Part shown: positions 17,735-27,951 of the stretch, piece by piece
Layout of the letters: each line of letters opens with the position of its first letter
Position numbering within the stretch: position 1 is the stretch's first letter
DNA from: Dehalococcoidia bacterium
GTDB lineage: Bacteria > Chloroflexota > Dehalococcoidia > Lucifugimonadales > Lucifugimonadaceae
Length of the DNA: 64,000 nucleotides
NCBI GenBank assembly: GCA_022819585.1
Contig: JAJEGY010000039.1
Location: forward strand, 1 to 64,000
Direction: 5' to 3'
Notes under the pieces: generated by a model
Databases searched by the model: none
Told to the model about the DNA's origin: nothing
What the model saw: only the letters and a program-made list of their open reading frames with translations
Made by a program: the position numbers and the translations under genes

Positions 17735-19765
17735 TTGGCATCAGAACTGACAATCTGGCTGATTATCCTGCTGCCCGCGTTCGCGTTCGTCTTCAACGGA
17801 TTGCTGCTGCGATGGTTGCCTGAGATCGCCGCTGGTCCCTTCAGGTTGACGGGTAAGAAGTCCGATCTCGCGGGCTGGTTGACCGTTGTCGCGGTGGGCG
17901 TGTCGTTTGTCCTGTCCTTCTTGGCCCTCCTAGAAGTCGTGTCCGACGGAACGCAGTACTTCGACATGCGAAGCTGGATCGCCATCAGTGGTGTCGACAT
18001 CCAGTTCGGCATCATGCTCGACCAACTGACAGCGATCATGCTCGTCGTCGTTAGCGGTGTGAGTTTCCTTGTGCAGCTTTACGGCGTCGGCTACATGCAC
18101 GGTGACGACGGCTACACGCGCTATTTCTCCTACATGGCGCTCTTCACCGCGTCAATGCTCGGACTCGTGACCGCACGAAGCGTAATCCAACTCTTCGTCT
18201 TCTGGGAACTCGTCGGCATCTCCTCATACCTCCTCATTGGTTTCTGGCTCAACCGTCCCTCAGCAGCGGCAGCAGCCAAAAAAGCGTTTCTCATGACACG
18301 CTTCGCCGACTTCGGTTTCCTCCTCGCAATCCTCTACCTTTATTCAGTCGACCCGTCTTGGCTAGACATCCAGGAGATGTATCACGCGATCACTGCCGGA
18401 GCCATGGCCGTCTCGGTAGCCTCGTGGATAGCCCTAGGATTCCTGTTGGGCGCAATGGGTAAATCTGCCCAATTCCCGCTCCACTCATGGTTGCCCGATG
18501 CGATGGAAGGCCCCACATCAGTCTCCGCACTTATCCACTCCGCGACGATGGTCACCGCAGGCGTATTCTTAGTCGCTCGTTTCTTCCCACTATTCGAACA
18601 CAGCGACATCATGTTCCTCGTCACAGTGGTCGGCGCAGTAACAGCGGTATTCGCAGCATCAATGGCGCTGGTGGCAGACGACATCAAACGGGTTCTGGCT
18701 TACTCCACCGTTAGCCAACTCGGTTACATGATGTTTGCGCTAGGAGTCGGAGCATATGGCGCAGCCGTCTTCCACCTCTTCACGCACGCCTTCTTCAAAG
18801 CGTGCCTCTTCCTCGCAGCAGGTTCAGTCCACCACGCTGGCGGTACGTTCAACATGAACTACCTCGGTGGCCTGAAAAATCACATGAAGATCACTTACTG
18901 GGCAATGGTGATCGCGAGTTTGTCATTGGCGGGGATCATACCGCTCTCAGGCTTCTGGTCCAAGGACGAGATCCTGGCCCACGCAGCACATGGAGACTCT
19001 GGAATAGCGATGTTCGCGTTGCTTATGGGATTGCTAGGCGCATTGATGACCGCGTTCTACATGTTCCGTGCAGTCATCAAGACGTTCCACGGCGAGTTCC
19101 GCGGCGGCGGCGGCAAGGAGCGTGAAGACATCGAAGCATCGGGCGAAGTACCTCCTGAAGGCTTAGAGCACGTTCACCTTGGCGAATCGCCATGGACGAT
19201 GACCGTGCCGATAGCGATACTGGCCTTCCTAGCGATTGTCATCGGCTTCTTTACCAACCCAATTTTCGACCTCGGTTTCGCAAACAAGCACGCATTCGCA
19301 ACTTTCGTCGTCGAACGGAACACCGACGTCTTCCACGACCATGAAGCACAAGTTCACGCCGGTTCGGAACCCAAGTTCGATCCATTGATAGCCGGTATTT
19401 CTACGGTGTTGGCGATTGGAGGTATCGCCATCGCATGGTTGTTAGCCACACGGACAGGCGTCATCCCCGCTTCTGTCGAGAAGATGACGTTGCCTTTCCA
19501 AAACCTACTCAGGCGGAAGTACTACTTCGACGAGTTGTATGAAGACTTGATCGTCTCCCGAGGCTTCTACAGTTACTTCGCACGACTTGTAGATAGGCTG
19601 GACATCTCCGGTTTCGACAACGTAAACATCCAGCTTTACCGCTGGACTGACCGTGCGGGACGCGCCTTGGCGAAGGTTCAAGACGGCCAAGTCCAAACCT
19701 ACGGCATCGTCTCAGTAGTCGGCCTGATAGTGGCGATAGTGATCTTCGTAGTGGTGGCACAGTAA
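17735..19765 (+). CDS. nuoL: NADH-quinone oxidoreductase subunit L
   Basis: Largest antiporter-like proton-pumping subunit; 676 residues, 14 or more membrane helices and a long lateral helix at the C-terminus. Motifs include FVFWELVGISSYLLIGFW, QFPLHSWLPDAMEGPTSVSA, and LFTHAFFKACLFLAAGSV with the key Lys and His residues. TTG start at 17735. A glycine-rich loop RGGGGKEREDIEASGEVP (about residue 455) is a family-variable cytoplasmic loop. Confidence 0.95.
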   Translation: MASELTIWLIILLPAFAFVFNGLLLRWLPEIAAGPFRLTGKKSDLAGWLTVVAVGVSFVLSFLALLEVVSDGTQYFDMRSWIAISGVDIQFGIMLDQLTAIMLVVVSGVSFLVQLYGVGYMHGDDGYTRYFSYMALFTASMLGLVTARSVIQLFVFWELVGISSYLLIGFWLNRPSAAAAAKKAFLMTRFADFGFLLAILYLYSVDPSWLDIQEMYHAITAGAMAVSVASWIALGFLLGAMGKSAQFPLHSWLPDAMEGPTSVSALIHSATMVTAGVFLVARFFPLFEHSDIMFLVTVVGAVTAVFAASMALVADDIKRVLAYSTVSQLGYMMFALGVGAYGAAVFHLFTHAFFKACLFLAAGSVHHAGGTFNMNYLGGLKNHMKITYWAMVIASLSLAGIIPLSGFWSKDEILAHAAHGDSGIAMFALLMGLLGALMTAFYMFRAVIKTFHGEFRGGGGKEREDIEASGEVPPEGLEHVHLGESPWTMTVPIAILAFLAIVIGFFTNPIFDLGFANKHAFATFVVERNTDVFHDHEAQVHAGSEPKFDPLIAGISTVLAIGGIAIAWLLATRTGVIPASVEKMTLPFQNLLRRKYYFDELYEDLIVSRGFYSYFARLVDRLDISGFDNVNIQLYRWTDRAGRALAKVQDGQVQTYGIVSVVGLIVAIVIFVVVAQ

Positions 19766-19786
19766 TCGCGTGATGACACCTAGAGC

Positions 19787-21343
19787 ATGAGCGAATTCAA
19801 CGGCATATTGACGGTAACTGTATTCCTGCCCGCGTTGGCGGCGCTGGTCATACTGCTTGCCAAACCATTCAATCTAGAGGATCGAATCATCCGCTGGTTC
19901 GCCATCCTCAGCACCGTCGCGACGTTTGTCCTGTCCCTGATCATCTTTTTGGCTTATGACCGCGATGCTGGCGGTGTCCAGTTCATCGACCACATTAGCT
20001 GGTTGTCGGCGGAGACAATCAAATCGTCGTATCTGCTGGGCGTCGATGGTTTGAGCGCTCCGTTGGTCCTGCTCACGGGATTGTTGGGCATGGCTGCGGC
20101 ATTCGCCTCTCGAAACATCGAACTGCGAGTCTCTGAATACTTCATCTGGTTGCTGCTGCTAGAAGCGGCAGTCATGGGCGTGTTCGTCAGCCTCGACCTG
20201 CTCCTCTTCTTCGTGTTCTTCGAGTTTGAAGTCATCCCGATGTACATGCTCATCTCGATCTGGGGCACGGGACGCCCGCGCTACTCGGCGATGAAATTCG
20301 TGCTCTTCACCCTAGGTGGCGGTGCATTTATGTTCGTCGGAATCTTCGCCGTATATCTAACAGGCGCGGTTGACACGTTGACGATGGTTGATGTGCCGAA
20401 ACTTGGGATAACTGGCATCCCCGAACAGATCTCAGGCGTCAGCCTCATCGCACCAGCATCGCTGATATTCGCATTCTTCCTAGTCGCGTTCGCGGTGAAA
20501 TTGCCTGTCTGGCCTCTGCACAACTGGCTGCCCGACGCTCACACTGACGCCCCGACCGCGGTCAGCGTCATGCTTGCCGGAGTCCTGCTGAAGATGGCAG
20601 GGTATGGCATGATCCGCATCAACATCGGCTTCTTCCAAGAAACGAACGGCTTCACCGTTCACGATGCGGCCGGCATTCTCTCGGTGATCGCCGCGGTCAG
20701 CGTCGTCTACGGCGCGATCGTCACAATTCGCCAGACGGATATGAAACGACTAATCGCCTACTCCTCCGTAAGCCACATGGGCTTCGTTCTCCTGGGCTTG
20801 ACAGCTATCGGTGGTAGCACTGCGGCAAACCAGCTCGGGGGGATCAACGGCGCGGCGCTCCAGATGTTCACTCACGGAACCATCACCGGCCTCGCCTTCC
20901 TGATGGTCGGATTAGCCTATGACCGAACTCACACAAGACACATTCCTCACTTGGGCGGCCTGTGGCGACGGATGCCCATCATCGGAATCTTCTTCTTCAT
21001 TGCAGGCTTCGCTTCGCTAGGACTACCCGCGCTGTCAGGCTTCGTCTCCGAGATCATGGTGTTCCTGAACTCGTTCCCGGTGTGGCCGTGGGCAGCGAGC
21101 GTATCAGCGTTCGGAGTCGTGTTGGCAGCCGGATACGTCTTGTGGATGATTCAACGCACCTTCTTCGGATCTAGGCCCGCCGAAGGAGGCATACCTAACG
21201 ACAAGTATGAAGAATTGACAGATGCCGAGCCGTTAGACCTCATACCGATATTGGTCCTTACGATACCGATATTTGTGATCGGCATCTGGCCGAAAGTGGT
21301 TGTGGATGTGTTCAAGATCGGCATTGAGGGGATACTGCGCTAG
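19787..21343 (+). CDS. nuoM: NADH-quinone oxidoreductase subunit M
   Basis: Antiporter-like proton-pumping subunit, 518 residues. FVFFEFEVIPMYMLISIWG holds the conserved Glu of helix 5, and KLPVWPLHNWLPDAHTDAPT the family motif in helix 7. MKRLIAYSSVSHMGFVLLG is the usual TM8 motif. The stop codon TAG overlaps the GTG of nuoN by one base. Confidence 0.95.
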   Translation: MSEFNGILTVTVFLPALAALVILLAKPFNLEDRIIRWFAILSTVATFVLSLIIFLAYDRDAGGVQFIDHISWLSAETIKSSYLLGVDGLSAPLVLLTGLLGMAAAFASRNIELRVSEYFIWLLLLEAAVMGVFVSLDLLLFFVFFEFEVIPMYMLISIWGTGRPRYSAMKFVLFTLGGGAFMFVGIFAVYLTGAVDTLTMVDVPKLGITGIPEQISGVSLIAPASLIFAFFLVAFAVKLPVWPLHNWLPDAHTDAPTAVSVMLAGVLLKMAGYGMIRINIGFFQETNGFTVHDAAGILSVIAAVSVVYGAIVTIRQTDMKRLIAYSSVSHMGFVLLGLTAIGGSTAANQLGGINGAALQMFTHGTITGLAFLMVGLAYDRTHTRHIPHLGGLWRRMPIIGIFFFIAGFASLGLPALSGFVSEIMVFLNSFPVWPWAASVSAFGVVLAAGYVLWMIQRTFFGSRPAEGGIPNDKYEELTDAEPLDLIPILVLTIPIFVIGIWPKVVVDVFKIGIEGILR

Positions 21344-22860
21344 TGAATGCTCAGGACTACTGGGCGTTATCGCCCGTCATCGCGATGGCAGCACTAGCAA
21401 TCGTGCTGCTGTCGGCAGACGCGCTCCTCGCCGAGAGGATGTTCGGTGGAAGGCGCTTCGGCAGCAAACGAGCTCTGTCGTGGATCGCTTTCATTGGCCT
21501 TCTAGGACCGGCCATACTGGCACTCAACCTATGGTTCGGTTGGTTAGGCAATTCGACCTCGGACCCCGTCATATACGGCACCTTCACAGCCGACCGCTTC
21601 ACGCTCTTCTTCCAGTTCCTCATAATCGGCACTACTGCAGCAGTCATCTTGGCGTCGGTTCCGTATCTCGAACAGTTCCGCGATTCCCTTGGCGAGTTCT
21701 TCACGTTGTTGTTGATTGCCGCCGCTGGAATGATGCTCCTCGTTGGAGCGAGCGAGTTGATAACGATCTACGTCGCACTCGAGACCACCGCGCTTCCCGC
21801 AGTTGCTCTAGCCGCGCTCCGACGCGATGGGTTCTCCATCGAAGCCGGAGCCAAATTCCTCATACTTTCCGCACTCTCAACCGCATTGCTGCTATTCGGT
21901 CTCGTATTTCTCTACGGATACACCGGAGCCACGCGTATAGACGAGATAGTCGCACGATTGGCAACACTCCCGTTCGAGGCAGGAGTGCCATTCGGTTCAT
22001 TGGCCGTGATGCTCGCCGTCCTGCTCATTGTCGCCGGTTTCGGTTTCAAGATGGCTATCGCTCCTTGGCACATGTGGGTGCCTGACGTCTACCAAGGTGC
22101 CCCCACCCCCGTTGCCGCATTCCTGTCCGTCGCATCCAAAGCATCTGCATTCGCCGTGCTGATGCGACTCCTCTACTCCATGGCAGGTTTCGAAGCAGTC
22201 GCCCAAGACTGGCAGATCCTCTTCGCCCTCATTGCAACCGCGAGCATGACGGTCGGGAACCTCCTTGCCCTGTCTCAGACCAACATGAAGCGTCTGCTGG
22301 CGTACTCGACCATTGCTCAAGCCGGATATATTATGGTCGGTTTCGCAGCGGTGTCGATAGCATCCTCAAGTGGTAGCGCCACATCCGGTCCGCAGAGCAT
22401 CATGTACTACTTGGCTGGATACGCATTTACCAACCTAGCAGTATTCCTAGGCTTCACCGCGATCATTCACCGTACAGGCGATGACACGATCGCCGGTTTG
22501 GGCGGACTCGTGAAACGGTCGCCAGTGCTCGCAGTGCTCATGTCGATCGGCCTCTTATCGCTGTTAGGGATGCCGCCGACCGTCGGATTCATGGCCAAGG
22601 CGGTCATTTTCAGTACCGCAGTCGATCAGGGACTGATTTGGCTCGCCGTTGTAGCCGTCGTGAACACAGTCGTTGCCGCATACTACTACCTCCGGATCGT
22701 GGGATTAATCTTGTTTGGAGAGACGGAAGATACCGATCCGATCAAACCTGCACCTGGTGAGATGGCCGCGGTGATTGTCGGTATCGCAGGAGCCATTGTC
22801 CTTGGCGTCGTGCCATGGTTGGTTCTTCAGTTGATCGACGACTCCATCACCATCGTCTGA
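21343..22860 (+). CDS. nuoN: NADH-quinone oxidoreductase subunit N
   Basis: Third antiporter-like subunit, 505 residues, GTG start. FGFKMAIAPWHMWVPDVYQG and NMKRLLAYSTIAQAGYIMVG are the hallmark NuoN sequences. It is the last complex I gene here; nuoE, nuoF and nuoG do not occur upstream, downstream or between, so the NADH-oxidising module is not encoded in this operon. Confidence 0.95.
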   Translation: MNAQDYWALSPVIAMAALAIVLLSADALLAERMFGGRRFGSKRALSWIAFIGLLGPAILALNLWFGWLGNSTSDPVIYGTFTADRFTLFFQFLIIGTTAAVILASVPYLEQFRDSLGEFFTLLLIAAAGMMLLVGASELITIYVALETTALPAVALAALRRDGFSIEAGAKFLILSALSTALLLFGLVFLYGYTGATRIDEIVARLATLPFEAGVPFGSLAVMLAVLLIVAGFGFKMAIAPWHMWVPDVYQGAPTPVAAFLSVASKASAFAVLMRLLYSMAGFEAVAQDWQILFALIATASMTVGNLLALSQTNMKRLLAYSTIAQAGYIMVGFAAVSIASSSGSATSGPQSIMYYLAGYAFTNLAVFLGFTAIIHRTGDDTIAGLGGLVKRSPVLAVLMSIGLLSLLGMPPTVGFMAKAVIFSTAVDQGLIWLAVVAVVNTVVAAYYYLRIVGLILFGETEDTDPIKPAPGEMAAVIVGIAGAIVLGVVPWLVLQLIDDSITIV

Positions 22861-22912
22861 CGGGCGTTGAGATGGTATCTTGCCGGGAAACTTGCTGGCT
22901 GGACGGCTAAAT

Positions 22913-23782
22913 TTGAGCAATTTCGACGTAGTCTGTATCGCCCATCACAGCTTGTTGCCGCAGGCTGCAGAGCTTGCCGCCCAAATCTCCCACCGATACA
23001 AGGACCGCTGCCGATGGTGGACTGCCAACGAGTCAACGTTGGCACACGAGGAAGCGGACGACCGACTCCGTGACACTGACCTGATAGTGACGGTCGGTGG
23101 CGACGGTACCATCCTTCGGGGGATGCACGCCGCATCCCTCTACGGCATACCAGTTCTAGGTGTCAACATGGGACGAGTCGGATTCATGAGCGAAATCGAT
23201 TCCGGCGACGCCCTCAACGGCATCAAGTGGTACCTCGACGGAAATGGCCGTATAGACGAACGCGTCATGCTCAAGGTCACACTTGGCGATGACACAGAAG
23301 ATTCCCTCCACGCTCTTAACGACGTGACCGTACACCGAGGGGCAGAACTTCGGATGATTGAAGTTAAAGCGGTCGTCGACGGCGTAGAGCTGTCCACCTA
23401 CCGCGGCGACGGTCTAATCGTCGCAACATCAACCGGGTCGACGAGCTACACCCTCCAACTAGGAGGTCCGGTAATCGACCCGAACTCGCCCGTGTTCCTG
23501 CTGAAACCCATCGCCGGTCACATGAGCCAATTCGGTGGAGTCATCCTAGATTCGAACAGCAGTCTAGAGCTGACGCTGGGTTCATCGACGGATGCCACCC
23601 TGACCGTTGACGGGTATATAAGTCGGACTATGCGCGATGGTGATTCCGTTCTCTTATCGCGTAGCGAGCGCTCCGCGAAGTTCCTGCGTAGAGAACCAAA
23701 GAGCGCATTCTGGGAAGGGCTATCCCATCGATTGGGCATGAGAATCGGCGCGGTACGCCGAGGCGAGGAGTCGGGCAGTTGA
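22913..23782 (+). CDS. nadK: NAD kinase
   Basis: ATP-dependent phosphorylation of NAD to NADP. The family motif VTVGGDGTILRGMH is at about residue 60, and TSTGSTSYTLQLGGPVIDP is the second conserved block, with NDVTVHRG between them. I use the TTG at 22913, which yields a compact N-terminus (SNFDVVCIAHHSLL) with GGACGG upstream; a TTG at 22880 in the same frame is the alternative. 289 residues. Its end overlaps the Nudix start (TTGA). Confidence 0.9.
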   Translation: MSNFDVVCIAHHSLLPQAAELAAQISHRYKDRCRWWTANESTLAHEEADDRLRDTDLIVTVGGDGTILRGMHAASLYGIPVLGVNMGRVGFMSEIDSGDALNGIKWYLDGNGRIDERVMLKVTLGDDTEDSLHALNDVTVHRGAELRMIEVKAVVDGVELSTYRGDGLIVATSTGSTSYTLQLGGPVIDPNSPVFLLKPIAGHMSQFGGVILDSNSSLELTLGSSTDATLTVDGYISRTMRDGDSVLLSRSERSAKFLRREPKSAFWEGLSHRLGMRIGAVRRGEESGS

Positions 23783-24357
23783 GCATCTCTGATGGTGAAA
23801 AGTTACCGCTTAAAACCGAAAGACTAGCTTCGAAAACGATATACCGTGGCGAGAAGTTCGATTTGCGCGTCGACACGCTGAAGATGGGTGACCGTTCGCC
23901 TGCCAACAAGGAAATCGTCGTTCACCCAGGCTCGGCTGCGATGATTCCTATTACCGAACGAGGAACTGTATTGCTCGTCAAGCAGTGGCGCGTGGCGCAG
24001 GATTGCTACACATTAGAGTTGCCATCTGGAACACGGGACGGAGATGAAGCGCCCGAACTAACCGCGGCTCGCGAGTTGCGGGAAGAGACTGGCTATAGGG
24101 CGTCTAAATTCACTCCGATCGGCGGGTTCTATCCAGCATCAGGATTCAGCGAGGAGTATTGCCACGGCTTCGTCGCTACCGGTCTCGAATTCGACCCTTT
24201 GCCGCAAGATAAACTTGAAGACATCATGGTTGTTGAAACGACTGTCGACGACTTGCGGCGAATGTGCATGAATGGCGAAATTGACGATGCGCTGACAATT
24301 GCGGCGGTCACTCGTGCTTCCGCATTTCTCGACGAAGCTAGGAGTGCGGATGTATAA
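23779..24357 (+). CDS. Nudix hydrolase, ADP-ribose pyrophosphatase type
   Basis: Hydrolyses a nucleoside diphosphate-X substrate, most likely ADP-ribose. The Nudix box is complete and spans the residues from GTRDGDE to REETGY near residue 85, matching G-x5-E-x7-RE-x2-EE-x-[18 protein letters not shown] before it is typical of ADP-ribose pyrophosphatases. TTG start, 192 residues. Sitting between NAD kinase and sdhA, it fits a pyridine-nucleotide turnover role. The stop overlaps the sdhA ATG by eight bases. Confidence 0.87.
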   Translation: MSISDGEKLPLKTERLASKTIYRGEKFDLRVDTLKMGDRSPANKEIVVHPGSAAMIPITERGTVLLVKQWRVAQDCYTLELPSGTRDGDEAPELTAARELREETGYRASKFTPIGGFYPASGFSEEYCHGFVATGLEFDPLPQDKLEDIMVVETTVDDLRRMCMNGEIDDALTIAAVTRASAFLDEARSADV

Positions 24358-25963
24358 GCATGATGTCCTGATAATCGGCGCCGGATTGGCGGGATTAAGG
24401 GCAGCAGTGGAGGCGACGAGGTTGGGTTTGGATGTGGCCGTTATCAGCAAGGTCCACCCGGTTCGCAGCCACTCCAACGCTGCTCAAGGCGGCATCAATG
24501 CCCCACTCACCGATCGCGGCGATGATTGGGAAGGCCACGCTCTTGACACCATAAAAGGCAGCGACTACCTTGCCGACCAAGACGCCGTCGAGATCATGTC
24601 GAGCGAAGCTGGCGACGCGGTTATCGAACTCGAACGTATGGGCGTCATCTTCAGTCGAGGAGAAGATGGTCGTCTAGGCACACGAAGATTCGGCGGTCAG
24701 TTGGTTGCCCGAACCTTCTTCGTCGGTGCCATCACTGGCTCCGCCATCCTACACGTCCTCTACGAACAAGCCCTCAAGCACGGCCTGAACACATACGAAG
24801 AGTGGTTCGTCACCGACCTCATCGTCGAAGATGGGCGTTGCGTCGGTGTAGTTGCCCTCGATGTCAAGACTGGAGAACTGCACTCGATCTGGGCCAAAGC
24901 GGTCATCATGGCCGCAGGTGGTGCTGGGAGAGTCTTCGAACCCTCGACCAACGCCATTATCTGCACAGGTGACGGTCTAGCCCTTGCATGGCGCGCTGGA
25001 GTCCCGATGATGGATATGGAGATGGTCCAATACCATCCCACCACGCTTGCACGAACCGGCATCCTTCTCTCAGAAGCGGCACGCGGTGAAGGTGCACATC
25101 TCCTCAACTCTGAGGGCGAACGCTTCATGCTCAGGTACGCGCCCCAATACGAGGAACTCGCCTCTCGCGACGTCGTATCCCGCGCCGAACAGACCGAAAT
25201 CAATGAAGGGCGAGGCATTGAAGGCAACGTCCTACTAGACCTCCGACACCTGGGCCGAGAGTTCATCGAAGATCGTTTGGGTTATCTCCAAGAGGTCTCA
25301 GTCGAGTTCCTAGGTATAGATCTCGCTGAACAACCAGTCCCGGTCCGTCCTGGTGTCCACTACATCATGGGCGGAATCAAGACCGATGTCGATGGCGCAA
25401 CAATCGTCCCCGGCCTCTATGCCGCGGGTGAGTGCGCCAACGTCAGCGTCCATGGAGCCAACCGATTAGGCGCAAACTCGCTCCTCGATACCGTCGTCTT
25501 TGGACGCCGCTCAGCTGTTCACGCCGCCGACTACATCAAATCCGTAGATGCAGGTTCAGGATCGGACGAACATCTCAACGAGACCAAATCCCGCATCCAA
25601 TCGCTCCTCGACCGGGCACCAAACGAGAATTGGGCTGCGGTACGCAACTTCATGGCTAACGAGATGACTAAAGGCATCGGCGTCTTCCGAGACCAAAGGT
25701 CGATGGAAGGCGCAAAAGCGGCCATCGACAACGTAGATGAGCGGATAAACAAGATCTCGGTCCAGAACAAGGGCAAAGTCTTCAACACCGACCTCATATT
25801 CACTTTGGAGATGGAGTTCATGGCTGATGTCGGAAAGGCAGTCGTTCACTCTGCGCTTGCCCGGAAAGAGAGCAGGGGAGCGCACTTCCGCACCGACATC
25901 ACTGAACGCGATGATGAAAACTGGCTGAAACACACGCTCGCGTACCAAGACGCCGACAACTAA
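24350..25963 (+). CDS. sdhA: Succinate dehydrogenase/fumarate reductase flavoprotein subunit
   Basis: FAD subunit that interconverts succinate and fumarate, 537 residues. Dinucleotide motif [16 protein letters not shown] at the N-terminus; [16 protein letters not shown] contains the His that normally carries covalent FAD. Catalytic region [20 protein letters not shown] with RGEGAHL, and [19 protein letters not shown] near the FAD C-terminal site. The ATG at 24350 overlaps the Nudix gene; earlier open frame is not part of it. The order sdhA-sdhB-sdhE, with no membrane anchor genes, is that of type E enzymes. Confidence 0.93.
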   Translation: MYKHDVLIIGAGLAGLRAAVEATRLGLDVAVISKVHPVRSHSNAAQGGINAPLTDRGDDWEGHALDTIKGSDYLADQDAVEIMSSEAGDAVIELERMGVIFSRGEDGRLGTRRFGGQLVARTFFVGAITGSAILHVLYEQALKHGLNTYEEWFVTDLIVEDGRCVGVVALDVKTGELHSIWAKAVIMAAGGAGRVFEPSTNAIICTGDGLALAWRAGVPMMDMEMVQYHPTTLARTGILLSEAARGEGAHLLNSEGERFMLRYAPQYEELASRDVVSRAEQTEINEGRGIEGNVLLDLRHLGREFIEDRLGYLQEVSVEFLGIDLAEQPVPVRPGVHYIMGGIKTDVDGATIVPGLYAAGECANVSVHGANRLGANSLLDTVVFGRRSAVHAADYIKSVDAGSGSDEHLNETKSRIQSLLDRAPNENWAAVRNFMANEMTKGIGVFRDQRSMEGAKAAIDNVDERINKISVQNKGKVFNTDLIFTLEMEFMADVGKAVVHSALARKESRGAHFRTDITERDDENWLKHTLAYQDADN

Positions 25964-26037
25964 GACGGTGTGCGTATTGAAACGTCGCCAGTCACGATCA
26001 CCAAGTGGGAACCGGTCAAGAGGGTCTACTGATAATC

Positions 26038-27000
26038 ATGCAGGCAAAACTGAAAGTAAGCAGGTTCGACCCTGAGACTATGGGCCAAGGCCAGAGACGC
26101 TGGGACGAGTTCGAACTAGATGTCCATCCGAGCGCAACAGTTCTTGATGCCCTGATCCAGATCCGAGAAGAGGTCGACGGTACCCTGTCTCTCCGCTGCG
26201 CTTGCCGTGCCTCGATCTGCGGATCGTGCGGGATGCGCGTCAACGGCGACGCCAAACTCGTCTGCAAAACTCGTATCGTCGACACCTTCAAAGATGGCGA
26301 GACCATTGTCGTCGAACCGATGGGAAACCAAGCGATCATCAAAGACCTAGTAGTCTCACTCGATCCCTTCTTCGACAAAGTCCGCCAAGTCGACCCGTAT
26401 CTCCAGCCAGACGCAGAGCCAGACCAGGGCGAATTCGTCGCCAGCAACGACTCGATGGTCAACCTCCTCACCGCCATGAACTGCATCATGTGCGGTGCAT
26501 GTGTCTCAGACTGCACGGTCTTGGAGGTCGACGAAGCCTTCATCGGTCCAGCCGCGTTGGCCAAAGCATGGCGCTTCGTAGAAGACCCACGCGACGATCA
26601 GCGAGACGAACGCTTAAAAGAGCTTAACGATGTCGAAGGCGGCATCTGGGATTGCACCCGATGCTTCAAATGCGTAGAGGTTTGCCCGAAAGACGTTGCA
26701 CCCATGGACCGCATTATGGAGATGCGCGACATGGCGATCGAAGCTGGAAACACCAACACCCCCGGTTACCGACACACAGAGTCATTCAACAAATCCGTCA
26801 AGAAACACGGTCGCCTTGACGAAGCGAGACTGGCAGTCGAATCGGCCGGGTACACCAATGTCCCGCGCCTAATCGACCTCGCAGAGATCGGTATCAGATC
26901 CACCCTCAAAGGCAAGATGCCACCTATCGTGCCGCATAAGGCGGATGACAAAGAGAAAATCACCCGCATCTTCGAACGAGTAGAGAGCGAGCGTAAGTAA
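26038..27000 (+). CDS. sdhB: Succinate dehydrogenase/fumarate reductase iron-sulfur subunit
   Basis: Electron-transfer subunit with a 2Fe-2S domain (CACRASICGSCGMRVNG, then LVCKT) and a C-terminal ferredoxin domain (CIMCGACVSDC and CTRCFKCVEVCPKDV). At 320 residues it is about 80 longer than classical SdhB; the extra part is a C-terminal tail (RLDEARLAVESAGYTNVPRL onward), as in type E and thaumarchaeal-like forms. The ATG at 26038 follows a 75-base gap after sdhA. The TAA shares one base with the next ATG. Confidence 0.9.
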   Translation: MQAKLKVSRFDPETMGQGQRRWDEFELDVHPSATVLDALIQIREEVDGTLSLRCACRASICGSCGMRVNGDAKLVCKTRIVDTFKDGETIVVEPMGNQAIIKDLVVSLDPFFDKVRQVDPYLQPDAEPDQGEFVASNDSMVNLLTAMNCIMCGACVSDCTVLEVDEAFIGPAALAKAWRFVEDPRDDQRDERLKELNDVEGGIWDCTRCFKCVEVCPKDVAPMDRIMEMRDMAIEAGNTNTPGYRHTESFNKSVKKHGRLDEARLAVESAGYTNVPRLIDLAEIGIRSTLKGKMPPIVPHKADDKEKITRIFERVESERK

Positions 27001-27893
27001 TGAAATTCGCCTTTTACCCGGGCTGCGTAGCACGCGGAGCAGGACCCGAGCTCTTCGACTCCGCTGTCGCAGTAATGGATCGCCTCGGCATTGAGTGGGT
27101 CGAACTCACAGGCGCGGCTTGCACAGGCGCAGGTGTCCTACAGGAAAAAGACCAGAAACTCGGCGACATCCTCAATATCCGCACATTGGCAATGGCTGAG
27201 CAACTTGGTCTTCCCGTCCTCACCATCTGCTCCACATGCCAAGGAGTCATGTCCCAAGCAGATCGACGCGTACGCCGCGATGCTGACTACCTCGAAGAGA
27301 TCAACAGCTACCTCGCAGAAGAAGGCCTCTCCTACAGCGGCAACACCACCGTCAAGCATCTCCTCTGGGTCCTAGTCGAAGACATCGGCGTCGAAACTCT
27401 ACAAAAGACCTTCGTCAAAGAACTCTCAGGAGTCAACCTCGCACCTTTCTACGGCTGCTACATCGTCCGTCCGTCCGACGCCCTAGGTTTCGACGAACAC
27501 CCCGAGCGCCAAACCTCCCTCGAAACTGTCATTGAAGCGGTCGGCGGCACAGTGGTCGACTTTCCCGGTAAAACTGCCTGCTGTGGTTTCCCGATCCTCC
27601 TCATCAACCAGCGCAACTCCCTTCGCATGGTCGCCAACCACACCGGCACAGCAAGCGAACTCGGGGCCGACGCCATGGTCACTCCGTGCCCCCTATGCCA
27701 CCTCAATCTCGATGGATACCAACCCAAAGCCCGACGCCAAAACAACCGCGGAAAAGCAGATCTCCCCATCATCCACCTACCGCAGCTCCTCGGCCTAGTG
27801 ATGGGCATAGACACCAAGACCCTTGGCCTCGGCAAGCACCTAGTCAACACCCGCGACATCGTCCGCAAAGTCGACTCCATCCCGGTAGGGTAG
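27000..27893 (+). CDS. sdhE: Cysteine-rich CCG-domain subunit of succinate dehydrogenase (SdhE/HdrB-like)
   Basis: Replaces the membrane anchor in type E succinate:quinone oxidoreductases and related methylmenaquinol:fumarate reductases. Two CCG repeats are seen. The second is complete (YGCYIVRP, TACCGFPIL, TPCPLCHLNL). The first (FYPGCVARG, GAACTGAGV, TICSTCQGV) lacks one Cys of the CC pair, as is common in this family. No transmembrane helix is present, so attachment must be peripheral or amphipathic. 297 residues, directly abutting sdhB. A separate SdhF gene was not seen. Confidence 0.82.
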   Translation: MKFAFYPGCVARGAGPELFDSAVAVMDRLGIEWVELTGAACTGAGVLQEKDQKLGDILNIRTLAMAEQLGLPVLTICSTCQGVMSQADRRVRRDADYLEEINSYLAEEGLSYSGNTTVKHLLWVLVEDIGVETLQKTFVKELSGVNLAPFYGCYIVRPSDALGFDEHPERQTSLETVIEAVGGTVVDFPGKTACCGFPILLINQRNSLRMVANHTGTASELGADAMVTPCPLCHLNLDGYQPKARRQNNRGKADLPIIHLPQLLGLVMGIDTKTLGLGKHLVNTRDIVRKVDSIPVG

Positions 27894-27951
27894 CAAGCTG
27901 ATTACCCAAGCAAAGTCGGCTTTCACCCCTGGAAGAGCCGACAAGCACGCC

